A stretch of 64,000 nucleotides of DNA from Microbacterium sp. VKM Ac-2923 (GTDB lineage Bacteria > Actinomycetota > Actinomycetes > Actinomycetales > Microbacteriaceae). Location of the stretch: NCBI RefSeq assembly GCF_022815605.1, contig NZ_JALGRP010000003.1:62001-126000 (forward strand), written 5' to 3'. Positions 43,036-52,241 of the stretch are shown one piece after another; position 1 is the first letter of the stretch, and each line of letters begins with the position of its first letter. A model generated the notes under the pieces. The model saw only the letters and a list, made by a program, of their open reading frames with translations, made no database searches and was not told the DNA's origin. The position numbers and the translations under genes were made by a program.

Positions 43036-43038
43036 CCG

Positions 43039-43860
43039 GTGGCGACGGCAGGACCGCCGCGGATCGACGTGCCCGAGGGGCCGCGGCGAGATAAGCGCAT
43101 GTCGATCGGCGCGCACCTCGTCGAACTGCGCAAGCGCCTGATGTGGGCTGCCGCGGCACTCATCGTGGGCATGGTCGTGGCGTTCATCATCACCGACCCG
43201 ATCATCCACCTCATCACTGAGCCCATCCGCGTCATCGCGGAGCGGCGTGGTGACGATTTCTCGGCGCTGAACTTCACCTCGGTCACCTCGGCGTTCGACC
43301 TGCGCATGCGCATCGCCTTCTCGATCGGCATCTTTCTGTCGGCGCCGGTGTGGCTGTGGCAGATCTGGGCGTTCATCATGCCCGGTCTCACGCGCAAAGA
43401 GATCCGCTACACGGTCGGGTTTGTGGCATCCGCTGTCCCGCTGTTCTTCGTGGGGTGCTGGGTCGGTCTGCTGATCGTGCCGCACGTGATCGAGCTGATG
43501 TGGGGCTTCACACCCGACGGAGGCGTCAACTTCTACAACGCCGTCGACTACTACGACTTCGTCTTCAAGCTGCTGATCGTGGTGGGCGTCTCGTTCGTGC
43601 TTCCGGTGTTCCTCGTCGCGCTCAACGTCGCCGGAGTCATGAGCGGCAAGGCCATCCTCAAGGGGTGGCGCGTCGCCATCATCATCGCCACGGTGTTCTC
43701 GGCCCTGGCCACGCCCGCGGCCGACGTGGTGAGCATGCTGATGCTCGCCGGCATCCTGATCGTGCTGTTCTTCGCCGCCGCGGGACTGTCGATGCTGTTC
43801 GACCGGCGCAAGGCGCGTCGAGTCGCCGCATCGGAGATGGCGTCGGGGCCCATCGCGTGA
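43039..43860 (+). CDS. tatC: Twin-arginine translocase subunit TatC
   Basis: A 273-residue membrane protein with six helices that recognises twin-arginine signal peptides. Family motifs: MSIGAHLVELRKRLMWAAAA, the conserved SAPVWLWQIWAFIMPGLTRKE, and KILIV-type helix 5 (FKLLIVVGVSFVLPVF). GTG start; an internal ATG at 43099 exists but the basic N-terminus is normal. Overlaps helY by GTGA. Confidence 0.96.
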   Translation: MATAGPPRIDVPEGPRRDKRMSIGAHLVELRKRLMWAAAALIVGMVVAFIITDPIIHLITEPIRVIAERRGDDFSALNFTSVTSAFDLRMRIAFSIGIFLSAPVWLWQIWAFIMPGLTRKEIRYTVGFVASAVPLFFVGCWVGLLIVPHVIELMWGFTPDGGVNFYNAVDYYDFVFKLLIVVGVSFVLPVFLVALNVAGVMSGKAILKGWRVAIIIATVFSALATPAADVVSMLMLAGILIVLFFAAAGLSMLFDRRKARRVAASEMASGPIA

Positions 43861-46340
43861 GTACGCCCAGCCCGGCCGAGCGTTTCGCTCGAGCCAGCGC
43901 CCGCTCGACGCACCCGCACACGGCGGACTTCGCCGAGATGCAGCGATTCGAGCTCGACGACTTTCAGATCGCCGGATGCCACGCCCTCGAAGACGGGCGG
44001 AGCGTGCTGGTGGCCGCCCCCACAGGCGCGGGCAAGACCATCGTCGGCGAGTTCGCGATCCACCTCGCCATGCTCGAGCCCGGTGACAAGGCGTTCTACA
44101 CGACGCCCATCAAGGCGCTGTCGAACCAGAAGTTCCACGAGCTGCAAGAGGTGTACGGCGACGACGAGGTCGGTCTGCTCACCGGCGACACCAACATCAA
44201 CGCCTCGGCGCGCATCGTCGTGATGACCACCGAGGTCCTGCGCAACATGCTCTACGCCGACTCGCCGGCGCTGCGGGGTCTGCGTTTCGTCGTGATGGAC
44301 GAGGTGCACTACCTCGCCGACCGCTTCCGTGGCGCGGTGTGGGAGGAAGTGATCATCCACCTCCCGCCGTCGGTGAAGCTCGTGTCGCTGTCGGCGACCG
44401 TGTCCAACGCCGAGGAGTTCGGAGACTGGCTCGACACCGTCCGCGGCGACTCCGAGGTCATCGTGTCGGAGACGCGGCCGGTGCCCCTCGAGCAGCACGT
44501 GCTCGTGCGCGGTGACCTTCTGCCGCTGTTCGACGACAGGGCGGGGGTGGCGACCGCCCAGGTGAACCAGGAGCTCCTGCGTATCCGCGGCGGCAACGCC
44601 GGGGGATACGAGAACAACCGTCGGGCGCAGGAGTACCGCTCCCAGCGCCACGCGGGCGGCCCGCGCCACGCGCAGCAGCGGCGAGCGGGACACAAGCCGG
44701 TGCGGGCCTCGCAGGGCCCGCGCATCGAGCGCCTCGACCGCCCCGAGGTGGTCGAGCTGCTGCAGCGAAATCACCTGCTGCCGGCCATCTTCTTCATCTT
44801 CAGCCGCGCCGGGTGCGATGCCGCCGTGCAGCAGTTGCGTCGCGCCAACGTGCGGCTCACCTCCGCCGAGGAGCGGGTCGAGATCCGTCAGATCGTCGAC
44901 GAGCTGACCTTCACCCTGAAGGACGAAGACCTCGCGGTGCTGCACTTCTGGGAGTGGCGCGACAACCTCGAGCGGGGGATGGCGTCTCACCACGCCGGTC
45001 TGCTCCCCGCCTTCAAAGAGGTCGTGGAGGAGCTGTTCCGCCGCAAGCTCGTCAAGGTCGTCTTCGCCACGGAGACGCTCGCCCTCGGCATCAACATGCC
45101 CGCGCGGACGGTCGTGCTCGAGAAGCTCGAGAAGTTCAACGGCGAGGCGCGGGTCGCGATCACGTCCGGGGAATACACCCAGCTCACCGGCCGCGCCGGT
45201 CGCCGCGGAATCGACGTCGAGGGTCATGCCGTCGTGCAGTTCACCGAGGGACTCGATCCCCAGTCGGTCGCAGCCCTCGCTTCCCGCCGCACCTATCCGC
45301 TCAACTCGAGCTTCCGGCCCACCTACAACATGGCCGTGAACCTGATCGACCAGTTCGGTCGCGCCCGCGCGAGGGAGATCCTCGAGTCCTCGTTCGCGCA
45401 GTTCCAGGCGGATCGCTCGGTCGTGGGCCTCGCCCGCCAGGTGAAGGAGGCGGAGGAATCGCTCGGCGGCTACGAGCAGGCGATGACCTGCGACCGCGGA
45501 GACTTCCGCGAGTACTCCACCATCCGTCGTGAGCTGAGCGATCTAGAGAAGATCAATCGCCGTGACGCGACGGCGCCCCGCCGGCTCCGCGACGAGCGTC
45601 AGAACCAGATCCAGTCGCTGCGGCGTCGGATGCAGCGCCATCCCTGTCAGTCGTGTCCCGACCGCGAGGCGCACGCGCGTTGGGCGGAGCGGTACTGGAA
45701 GCTCAAGCGCTCCACCGACAAGACCCGGCAGCAGATCGACCAGCGCACCGGCACGGTCGCGCGCGTGTTCGATCGTGTCGTCGAGGTGCTCGCGGCGCTC
45801 GAGTACGTGCGCGTCGAGGACGATGGCGGCACCGCCCTGACCCCCGCCGGGCGCACGATGCGCCGCATCTACGGCGAGCGCGACCTGCTGGTCGCCGAGT
45901 CGCTGCGCCAGGGTCTGTGGGACGGGCTGGACGCTCCTTCTCTCGCCGCTCTCGCCTGTTGCCTCGTGTACGAACCGCGACGCGACGAGGCCGGTCCGGG
46001 GGAGCGAGGCCTGCCGCGTGGCGCGTTCCGCGGAGCTCTGGATGCCACGCAGACGCTGTGGCAAGAGCTCGACGACCTCGAACGCGACCACCGTCTGCCC
46101 GGGTCGGAGTCGCCGGCGTCCGGACTGGCCCCGGCCATGCACGCGTGGGCGAAGGGCCTCCCGCTGGACAGCGTGCTGACTGTCGCCGACATGGCGGCGG
46201 GCGACTTCGTGCGGTGGGCGAAGCAGACGATCGACCTGTTGGATCAGATCTCGCTCGTCGCCGACCCGCCGCTCGCGAAGACTGCGCGCTCGTCGCTGGA
46301 CGCCGTGCGCCGCGGCATCGTGGCCTACACGTCGGCATGA
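43857..46340 (+). CDS. helY: Mtr4/Ski2-like RNA helicase HelY
   Basis: An 827-residue SF2 helicase. Motif I APTGAGKT, Ia TTPIKALSNQKFHE, II MDEVHYLAD, III LSATVSNA, IV FIFSRAGCDAA, V ATETLALGINMPAR, and VI QLTGRAGRRGID are all present. A basic insertion of some 35 residues lies between the two RecA domains. The C-terminal half has the ratchet/winged-helix and DSHCT-like domains (LACCLVYEPRRDE). It likely unwinds structured RNA. Counterpart Rv2092c. GTG start overlaps tatC; ATGA overlap with lnt. Confidence 0.93.
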   Translation: MSTPSPAERFARASARSTHPHTADFAEMQRFELDDFQIAGCHALEDGRSVLVAAPTGAGKTIVGEFAIHLAMLEPGDKAFYTTPIKALSNQKFHELQEVYGDDEVGLLTGDTNINASARIVVMTTEVLRNMLYADSPALRGLRFVVMDEVHYLADRFRGAVWEEVIIHLPPSVKLVSLSATVSNAEEFGDWLDTVRGDSEVIVSETRPVPLEQHVLVRGDLLPLFDDRAGVATAQVNQELLRIRGGNAGGYENNRRAQEYRSQRHAGGPRHAQQRRAGHKPVRASQGPRIERLDRPEVVELLQRNHLLPAIFFIFSRAGCDAAVQQLRRANVRLTSAEERVEIRQIVDELTFTLKDEDLAVLHFWEWRDNLERGMASHHAGLLPAFKEVVEELFRRKLVKVVFATETLALGINMPARTVVLEKLEKFNGEARVAITSGEYTQLTGRAGRRGIDVEGHAVVQFTEGLDPQSVAALASRRTYPLNSSFRPTYNMAVNLIDQFGRARAREILESSFAQFQADRSVVGLARQVKEAEESLGGYEQAMTCDRGDFREYSTIRRELSDLEKINRRDATAPRRLRDERQNQIQSLRRRMQRHPCQSCPDREAHARWAERYWKLKRSTDKTRQQIDQRTGTVARVFDRVVEVLAALEYVRVEDDGGTALTPAGRTMRRIYGERDLLVAESLRQGLWDGLDAPSLAALACCLVYEPRRDEAGPGERGLPRGAFRGALDATQTLWQELDDLERDHRLPGSESPASGLAPAMHAWAKGLPLDSVLTVADMAAGDFVRWAKQTIDLLDQISLVADPPLAKTARSSLDAVRRGIVAYTSA

Positions 46341-47926
46341 GCGCCGTCCCCCTGACGCCCACGGACCGGGCCGACCGCGCCGCGCCCCTGCTGCGGCTGG
46401 CGTACGCCGCTCCGCTGTCGGTGGTGGCAGGGCTGCTGCTGGTGACGGCCTATCCCGCGCTGGCGTGGTGGCCGATGGCGGTGCCCGCGGTGGTCCTGAC
46501 GCTCATCACGCTCATCGGCCGTCGATTCTGGTCCGCTGTGCTGGTCGGGTTGCTCTTCGGCGCCGCGTTCTTCTCGGTCAACCTGCTCTTCACGGCCCGC
46601 TACCTCGGCCCTGTGCCGTGGATCGCCCTGTCGGCGCTCGAGTCGCTGTTGACGGCGGTATTCGCCGTGCCGATCGCGCTCGCCTATCGATGGATGCCGA
46701 AGATCGCCCCGGGCACGGTCGGGCGTCTCGTGCTCCTTCCAGCGCTCGTGGCGGGGCTGTGGACGCTGCGGGAGCAGATCGTCGGTTCCTGGCCGTACGG
46801 CGGGTTCCCGTGGGGCCGCATCGGGGTCTCGCAGGTGAACGGTCCGTTCGCCGAGGTCGCCTCGTGGGTCGGCATGTCGGGGCTGTCGTTCCTCGTCGTG
46901 CTGATGTGCGCGATGGGCGTCGAGCTCGTCCGTGTCGGGGGGCTGCGTCGACTCGTCCGCGCGGTGCCCGTGACCGTCGTCCTCGTGGTCCTGGTGGCGC
47001 TCCCCGCATTCCCGACGACGGCGGCGGGGTCGATGCGCGTGGGCGCGGTGCAGGGAAACGGGCCCGCGGGCTATTTCGACCAGCGGGCGCGCGGCGCCGT
47101 GCTGGATTCGCAGCTCGCGGCATCCGCGCCCCTGCTCGGGGAGGACATGGACGTTCTGCTGTGGCCGGAGGGCGGGGTCGATTCCGACCCCACCTCGAAC
47201 TCTGCGACCGCCGCGGTGCTGCGAGACCTCTCACGACGGGTCGACGCACCGCTGCTGATCTCGGCAGTGACGGAACGGGGCTCGGAGCTGTTCAATTCCT
47301 CGCTGCTGTGGACGCCCGACGGGCAGACCGGGTCGACATACGACAAGCGCAACCCGGTCCCCTTCGGCGAGTACGTGCCCGACCGCGCGTTCTGGGAACC
47401 GTTCGCCCCCGACCTCATCGGACTGATCGGCCGGGAGTACACCCCCGGCACCGCGTCGCCCGTGATCGACGTCGACGGGATCAGTGTGGGCCTGGCGATC
47501 TGCTTCGACGTCATCTACGACGACGTCGTCTGGGACGGCGCCGATGCGGGGGCCCAGATCTACATGTTCCAGACGAACAACGCCGACTTCCGAGGGACGG
47601 ACGAGAACCTGCAGCAGCTCGCCTTTGCGCGTATGCGCGCGATCGAGACGGGCCGAGCGGTGGTGAACTTGTCGACCGTGGGGACGAGTCAGGTGATCGC
47701 GCCCGACGGCTCGACGGTCGACGAGCTGCCCATCGACACCGCCGGGCACATGCTCGCCGATGTGCCGCTGCGCACGGGACTGACCCCCGCGGTCATCATC
47801 GGCCCTGCGGTGAAGATCGTGCTCGGCTGGGGGAGCATCGCGGGACTCGTCGCTGTCGGCGTGGCCGTGCTCATCCGGGCGCGCGCACAGAAGAAGACGC
47901 CGGCCCCCGAGGGGACCGGCGTCTGA
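46337..47926 (+). CDS. lnt: Apolipoprotein N-acyltransferase
   Basis: A 529-residue membrane enzyme that adds the third acyl chain to lipoproteins. Six to seven hydrophobic segments (residues 20-215) precede a nitrilase-like domain (about 232-470) with the triad Glu in LLWPEGGVD, Lys in YDKRNPVPFGEYVP and Cys in AICFDVIYDD; a final helix ends it. Adjacent rbpA matches the order seen in mycobacteria (Rv2051c-Rv2050). No Ppm1 polyprenyl-mannose synthase domain is fused here, unlike the tuberculosis protein. Confidence 0.95.
   Translation: MSAVPLTPTDRADRAAPLLRLAYAAPLSVVAGLLLVTAYPALAWWPMAVPAVVLTLITLIGRRFWSAVLVGLLFGAAFFSVNLLFTARYLGPVPWIALSALESLLTAVFAVPIALAYRWMPKIAPGTVGRLVLLPALVAGLWTLREQIVGSWPYGGFPWGRIGVSQVNGPFAEVASWVGMSGLSFLVVLMCAMGVELVRVGGLRRLVRAVPVTVVLVVLVALPAFPTTAAGSMRVGAVQGNGPAGYFDQRARGAVLDSQLAASAPLLGEDMDVLLWPEGGVDSDPTSNSATAAVLRDLSRRVDAPLLISAVTERGSELFNSSLLWTPDGQTGSTYDKRNPVPFGEYVPDRAFWEPFAPDLIGLIGREYTPGTASPVIDVDGISVGLAICFDVIYDDVVWDGADAGAQIYMFQTNNADFRGTDENLQQLAFARMRAIETGRAVVNLSTVGTSQVIAPDGSTVDELPIDTAGHMLADVPLRTGLTPAVIIGPAVKIVLGWGSIAGLVAVGVAVLIRARAQKKTPAPEGTGV
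47895..47924. terminator. Bidirectional terminator between lnt and rbpA
   Basis: AGACGCCGG (47895-47903) and CCGGCGTCT (47916-47924) form a 9-bp stem; the inner CCCC/GGGG pairs extend it. It overlaps the last codons of lnt and faces rbpA from the other side. Confidence 0.7.
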
Positions 47927-47938
47927 ATCTTCCGCTGG

Positions 47939-48310
47939 TCAGGCGCTGAGCTTCTCGCCGCCTGCGCCACGACGGGCGCGCACGAACGCGAGACGCTCTT
48001 CGAGGAGCTCTTCGAGCTCGGGGAGTGTGCGCCGCTCGAGCAGCATGTCCCAGTGCGTGCGGGCGGCCTTGTCGCCCGAGTGGTCGACGGTCGCGATGCC
48101 TTCGCCGATGCGCAGCAGCGCCTCGGCTCCGCACGTGCGGCACTCCCATGCCTCGGGTACCTCGGCGTCAGCCGCGAAGGTCAGGACGGTGTCACGTCCA
48201 CAGGTGCTGCAGTTGTAGGTGTGCTGAGCACGGTCGTGAAACACGACGCCATCTTCGCTTTGAAGGCTTTGGGCGCCGAGTCGGATGCCGCGGAGACTGC
48301 GGTCTGCCAT
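47939..48310 (-). CDS. rbpA: RNA polymerase-binding protein RbpA
   Basis: A 123-residue actinobacterial RNA polymerase activator that stabilises promoter complexes with housekeeping sigma. Zinc ligands are Cys34, Cys37, Cys57 and Cys60 (CSTCG and CRTCG). The N-terminal tail MADRSLRGIRLGAQS is present, and the C-terminal sigma-interaction domain follows (HWDMLLERRTLPELEELLEE). GAGAGGA precedes the ATG. The upstream region has TATACA and a weak GAAT-N19-GTT pair, the latter loosely like the oxidative-stress sigma-R promoter that drives rbpA in Streptomyces. Confidence 0.96.
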   Translation of the reverse strand: MADRSLRGIRLGAQSLQSEDGVVFHDRAQHTYNCSTCGRDTVLTFAADAEVPEAWECRTCGAEALLRIGEGIATVDHSGDKAARTHWDMLLERRTLPELEELLEERLAFVRARRGAGGEKLSA

Positions 48311-48403
48311 TGTGTGGTCCTCTCGTCGGTCCCCATGTATAACGTCTGCACCTGTGCGCTTTATTCGAACCTCGGGCGTGCGGGCGGCTTTCACAGAGGA
48401 TGC

Positions 48404-49201
48404 TCAGACAGTTCCGGTTCTCCGCGCGTTCACCACACCGAGAGCGACGTCGGCGCGGTCGGTGACGAGCCCGTCGACGCCGAGGTCGAGCAGGCGTTGC
48501 ATGTCGTCCTCGCCGTTGACGGTCCACACGTGCACTTCGACGCCGGCGGCGTGCGCGTCGCGCACGAGGCCGCGGGTGACGACGGGAATCGGCCCCTGGC
48601 GCTCGGGCAGTTGAAGCGCGTCGACCTCGGCGAGCAGGGAGCGGACGCGGGACCCCCGCCCCAGCGCCCGCGCGACGAGGAGGCGTTTCACGGTCTCCAA
48701 GCCGGGGGAGGTCGCCGGTCGCCGCGGAGCACCGGCCGCCATCGCGGCCGTCAGCGCTTCGAGGCGGCGCGCGTCGGAGAAACTCGTCACGAGCACCCGC
48801 GCGGCGTGCGGGGCGACGAGCCGGCCCACGCCCTCGGCCGCCGCGGCCGCCTTCACGTCGAGGTTGAACCGCACGTCGGGGAACGCGTCGAGCGCCTGCG
48901 CGAGGGTGATGAGCCCGCCCCGGTCCGACATGATCTCCTCGAGCTCGTGCAGGCGTACGTCGGCGATCTTCCGCGGGTCGTCGGCCACGCGTCGAAGGTC
49001 GTCGTCGTGGAAGAGCACGACGGTCCCGTCGGCGGTGACGTGGCAGTCCGACTCCACGTACGCCACTCCCGCGGCGTGAGCCTCCGCGACCGCAGCGAAG
49101 GAGTTCTCGGTCACGCCGTGGAGCGCGGCATCCGGGGTCACCAGCCCGCGGTGCGCCAGCACGCGCGGGGCGGCGGGGGAGAGGTACGGATGCCGAGTCA
49201 T
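48404..49201 (-). CDS. Glycerophosphodiester phosphodiesterase
   Basis: A 265-residue TIM-barrel enzyme that hydrolyses glycerophosphodiesters. Metal and catalytic residues: LAHRGLVTPDA (HRG), TENSFAAVAEAHAAGVAYVE (E-N), SDCHVTADGTVVLFHDDDL (His and Asp), and FNLDVKA. The end region VHVWTVNGEDDMQRLLDLGV and VDGLVTDRAD completes the barrel. No signal peptide, so it is cytoplasmic. The ATG overlaps the stop of a 39-codon upstream ORF, so translation is coupled. Confidence 0.92.
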   Translation of the reverse strand: MTRHPYLSPAAPRVLAHRGLVTPDAALHGVTENSFAAVAEAHAAGVAYVESDCHVTADGTVVLFHDDDLRRVADDPRKIADVRLHELEEIMSDRGGLITLAQALDAFPDVRFNLDVKAAAAAEGVGRLVAPHAARVLVTSFSDARRLEALTAAMAAGAPRRPATSPGLETVKRLLVARALGRGSRVRSLLAEVDALQLPERQGPIPVVTRGLVRDAHAAGVEVHVWTVNGEDDMQRLLDLGVDGLVTDRADVALGVVNARRTGTV

Positions 49202-49317
49202 GGGACCGTCGGTCCCTCGGCCGCGACCATGACGGCGCGGCGGTCGCGGTCGTCCCGCATCTGCGTCTCCATCCAGCCGTCCCGGGCCCACGTGTCGCGG
49301 GGGGAGAGAACGTCCAT
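49198..49317 (-). CDS. 39-residue ORF translationally coupled to GDPD
   Basis: An ATG at 49317 behind GGAGG (7 nt away) opens a 39-codon frame ending TGA, which overlaps the GDPD ATG as ATGA. The product begins MDVLSPRDTWARDGW and ends VAAEGPTVP; it is rich in Arg, Asp and Met and has no hydrophobic segment. I do not recognise it. A TACGTT -10 box lies 18 nt before the ATG. It may be a real small protein or a leader that sets GDPD translation. Confidence 0.6.
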   Translation of the reverse strand: MDVLSPRDTWARDGWMETQMRDDRDRRAVMVAAEGPTVP

Positions 49318-49421
49318 ATCGTGCCTCCGAGCCCGAACGTACCACCGGGCACCGACACCCGGGCCGGTCACCGACGTCGGCGCGGGCAGGATCGACGCCG
49401 GGACCGTGGCATCCCGATCGG

Positions 49422-49427
49422 TAGGCT
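49422..49427 (+). promoter_or_regulatory. -10 box of the SDR gene
   Basis: TAGGCT lies 33 nt before the GTG start of the SDR gene; AGGAG (49449-49453) is the Shine-Dalgarno of the resulting short leader. Confidence 0.55.
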
Positions 49428-49460
49428 GGGAGCTGATCCCGAATCGTCAGGAGATTTCCC

Positions 49461-50225
49461 GTGTCCCAGACCCTCCCGTCCGGCTCCCTGAGCGGCAAGA
49501 CCGCCCTCGTCACCGGTTCCTCGCGTGGTATCGGCGCCGACACCGTGCGCTACTTCGCCGAGGCCGGCGCGAACGTCGTCATCAACTTCCGCAACAAGGC
49601 CCCCCGCGCCGAGAAGCTCGCGACGCAGCTGCGCGAGCTCGGTGTCGAGGCTCTCGTCGTGGGTGCCGACCTCACCGACCCCTCGTCGGTGCAGGCGTTG
49701 GTCGACGAGGTGCAGCGCACGTTCGGCGGGCTCGACATCCTGGTGCTGAACGCCTCGGGAGGGATGGAGTCGGGCATGGCCGAGGACTACGCATTGCTGC
49801 TCAATCGCGACGCCCAGGTCAGCGTGCTCGAGACGGCTCTCCCCATCCTCAACGCCGACGCACGCGTGGTGTTCGTCACCAGCCACCAGGCGCATTTCAT
49901 CCGCACCACCCCGACCATGCCCGAGTACGAGCCGGTCGCCCTCTCCAAGCGCGCCGGCGAAGACGCCCTGCGCGAGAAGATCCCGGCCCTCGAAGAACGC
50001 GGCATCGGTTTCACCGTCGTCTCGGGCGACATGATCGAGGGCACGATCACCGCGACGCTGCTCGAGCGCGCCAACCCGGGCGCGATCGCCGCCCGTCGCG
50101 ACGACGCCGGCAAGCTCTACAACGTGTCGGAGTTCGCCGCCGAGGTCGCGCGCGCGGCCGTCGACCCCGTGCCGTCCGAGAACACCCGCCTCGTCGGAGA
50201 CACGGACTCGTTCGGAGGCGAGTGA
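49461..50225 (+). CDS. SDR-family protein with atypical catalytic Tyr position
   Basis: A 254-residue Rossmann protein. NAD(P) motif ALVTGSSRGIGADT and LVLNASGG are present, and the serine is in VFVTSHQAHF. The usual YxxxK is absent: the segment is YEPVALSKRAGEDALR, where the lysine is kept but the residue four before it is Val, and the nearest Tyr is seven before. The tail (FTVVSGDMIEGTITATLLER) differs from classical SDRs. The redox role is therefore uncertain. The last residues (NTRLVGDTDSFGGE) are acidic. It is followed immediately by the S9 peptidase gene, whose alternative GTG overlaps this stop. Confidence 0.85.
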   Translation: MSQTLPSGSLSGKTALVTGSSRGIGADTVRYFAEAGANVVINFRNKAPRAEKLATQLRELGVEALVVGADLTDPSSVQALVDEVQRTFGGLDILVLNASGGMESGMAEDYALLLNRDAQVSVLETALPILNADARVVFVTSHQAHFIRTTPTMPEYEPVALSKRAGEDALREKIPALEERGIGFTVVSGDMIEGTITATLLERANPGAIAARRDDAGKLYNVSEFAAEVARAAVDPVPSENTRLVGDTDSFGGE

Positions 50226-50227
50226 GC

Positions 50228-52195
50228 ATGCGGCCGTCCGACATCGAGACGTTGATCGGGGTCGGTCGGCCGACGATCGCCTCCGACGCGTCCTTCGCCG
50301 TCTTCTCGACCTCTCGGCCCGATCTCGCCGCCGACCGGGCGGTGGGCCAGCTCTGGAGGATCGATCTGCCCGACGGCGCCGCGCGACGGCTCACCCGGGG
50401 GGTGGCCGACCGCTCACCGGTGCTCTCTCCCGACGACGAGACGGTCGCCTTCCTCCGCGCCGATGCGAAGAGCCGGGCCCAGGTGTTCGTCGTCCCCTCC
50501 GGCGGCGGTGAGCCCGTTCAGGTGACGGACCAGCCCGGGGGAGTGACCGAGGTCTCCTGGTCGCCCGACGGCACGCGTCTCGCGTTCGCCGCACGGGTTC
50601 CCGAGCCGGGTCGTTACGGCACCGTGGAGGGGCGGGATGCCGCGGCCGAACCGCCGCGCCGTATCACCGGCATCCGCTGGCACGCGAACGGTCTGGGATA
50701 TCTCGATCGTCCGACGCATCTGTTCGTCGTCGATGCGCCGCCCGCCGACGCGGAGCCCTTCTATCCGCCGGCACCCGCCCTCGACGGCCCCGAGAAGCGC
50801 GTGGTCGCCGCCGAGGCCACCCGGCTCACCGGGGGCGACACGGGGTGGAGCGGCGTCGTCTGGACGGCCGACGGCTCCGAGCTGCTCAGCGTCCCCGATG
50901 CGATCGAGGACGACCGTCGCGACCTGCGCGACCGACTGGTGGCCGTGACGATCGACGGGGGAGCGCAGCGCGAGGTGCTGAGCCCCGACTTGTCGATCTC
51001 GGAGGTCGCTGTCGCTCCCGACGGGGCCGTGTTCGTCCTCGCGAACGACGTCGGCTCCGAGGGCGTCGATTTCGTCGCTCCCGGCGTCGCCCTGTTCGCG
51101 GTCGATCCCGAGGGGCCGCGGCGGCTCACCGACCCCGAGACGATCGACCTGGGCGAGGTCGGCAGCCACATCTCCTTCGACGGCGACGACATCCTCGTGC
51201 AGGACCGCACCCGGGGACGCCTGCGCCTGCTGCGCGTCACGCGCGGGGGAGCGGTGACCGAGGTGCTCGGCGGCGACCTCGAGGTGAACGGCCATGCCGC
51301 CGCGCGCGGGCGGGTCGTGGCATCCGTCGCATCATCGCAGTCGTTCGGCGAGCTCGTCGTCGTCGAAGGGGGCGCGGCGCTCACGCTCACCGACTTCGGC
51401 GCTGCGGTGCGCGAGCGGGGTATCGTCCAGCCCGTCGAGCACGAGATCCCCGGCCGCGACGGCTACCCGGTTCACGGCTGGGTGGCCGTGCCCGAGGGCG
51501 ACGGACCGTTCCCCGTGATCCTCCAGATCCACGGAGGGCCGTACGCCTCGTACGGCGTGCACGTCTTCGACGAGACGCAGGTGCTCGTCGACGCGGGCTA
51601 CGCGGTCGTCTACAGCAACCCCCGCGGCAGCGCCGGGTACGGTCGCGAACACGGTCGCTCGATCCGCCGTCAGATGGGCACGCTCGACTATTTCGACGTC
51701 ATGGACTTCTTCGACGGCGTGGTCGCGGCCGACCCGCGCCTCGACGGCGACCGGGCGGGCGTGATGGGCGGATCGTACGGCGGGTACATGACCGCCTGGG
51801 TCATCGCGCACGACCACCGCTTCGCGGGGGCCATCGTCGAGCGCGGCTTCCTCGACCCGACCGCCTTCCCGGGCTCGAGCGACATCGGCTCGTTCTTCGG
51901 GCTGGAGTACGTCGGCACCGACCCCGAGCGTGTGGCGGCGCAGAGACCGATGGCGGTGGTCGATCAGGTCACGACGCCGACACTGGTGCTCCATTCCGAG
52001 CTCGACTTCCGCTGCCCGCTCGAGCAGGCCACGCGGTACTACGCGGCGCTGAAGGCTCAGGGCACCGAGGCCGAGATGCTGATCTTCCCCGGCGAGGATC
52101 ACGAACTCACCCGCGCCGGCCGTCCCCAGCACCGGGTGCAGCGCTTCGACGCGGTCCTCGAGTGGTGGAGTCGACACCTCCCCGTCGAGGGGTGA
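50228..52195 (+). CDS. S9-family prolyl-oligopeptidase-like serine peptidase
   Basis: A 655-residue peptidase: a beta-propeller (about residues 1-395) with repeated SPDDETVAFLR- and SPDGTRLAFAA-like blades, then an alpha/beta hydrolase domain. Catalytic Ser516 in MGGSYGGYMT, Asp593 in SELDFRCP, and His625 in GEDHELTR are in the right order. No signal peptide, so cytoplasmic acyl-peptide or oligopeptide cleavage is likely. ATG 50228 is used; GTG 50222 overlaps the SDR stop and would add two residues. A perfect terminator follows. Confidence 0.92.
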   Translation: MRPSDIETLIGVGRPTIASDASFAVFSTSRPDLAADRAVGQLWRIDLPDGAARRLTRGVADRSPVLSPDDETVAFLRADAKSRAQVFVVPSGGGEPVQVTDQPGGVTEVSWSPDGTRLAFAARVPEPGRYGTVEGRDAAAEPPRRITGIRWHANGLGYLDRPTHLFVVDAPPADAEPFYPPAPALDGPEKRVVAAEATRLTGGDTGWSGVVWTADGSELLSVPDAIEDDRRDLRDRLVAVTIDGGAQREVLSPDLSISEVAVAPDGAVFVLANDVGSEGVDFVAPGVALFAVDPEGPRRLTDPETIDLGEVGSHISFDGDDILVQDRTRGRLRLLRVTRGGAVTEVLGGDLEVNGHAAARGRVVASVASSQSFGELVVVEGGAALTLTDFGAAVRERGIVQPVEHEIPGRDGYPVHGWVAVPEGDGPFPVILQIHGGPYASYGVHVFDETQVLVDAGYAVVYSNPRGSAGYGREHGRSIRRQMGTLDYFDVMDFFDGVVAADPRLDGDRAGVMGGSYGGYMTAWVIAHDHRFAGAIVERGFLDPTAFPGSSDIGSFFGLEYVGTDPERVAAQRPMAVVDQVTTPTLVLHSELDFRCPLEQATRYYAALKAQGTEAEMLIFPGEDHELTRAGRPQHRVQRFDAVLEWWSRHLPVEG

Positions 52196-52196
52196 G

Positions 52197-52232
52197 AGAA
52201 GGGCCCGGATGCCACGGCATCCGGGCCCTTCT
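52197..52232. terminator. Bidirectional terminator with the GGATGCC word
   Basis: AGAAGGGCCCGGATGCC (52197-52213) is the exact reverse complement of GGCATCCGGGCCCTTCT (52216-52232), a 17-bp stem with a two-base gap. The stem includes both orientations of the heptamer discussed in the findings. It separates the S9 peptidase from the convergent DUF308 gene. Confidence 0.85.
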
Positions 52233-52241
52233 CGTTCGGGG

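Noticed and set aside
48311..48390. Sigma-R-type promoter of rbpA (GAAT-N19-GTT)
   Set aside because: The -35 match is weak, and a TATACA box in the same place explains transcription by housekeeping sigma; kept only as a remark.
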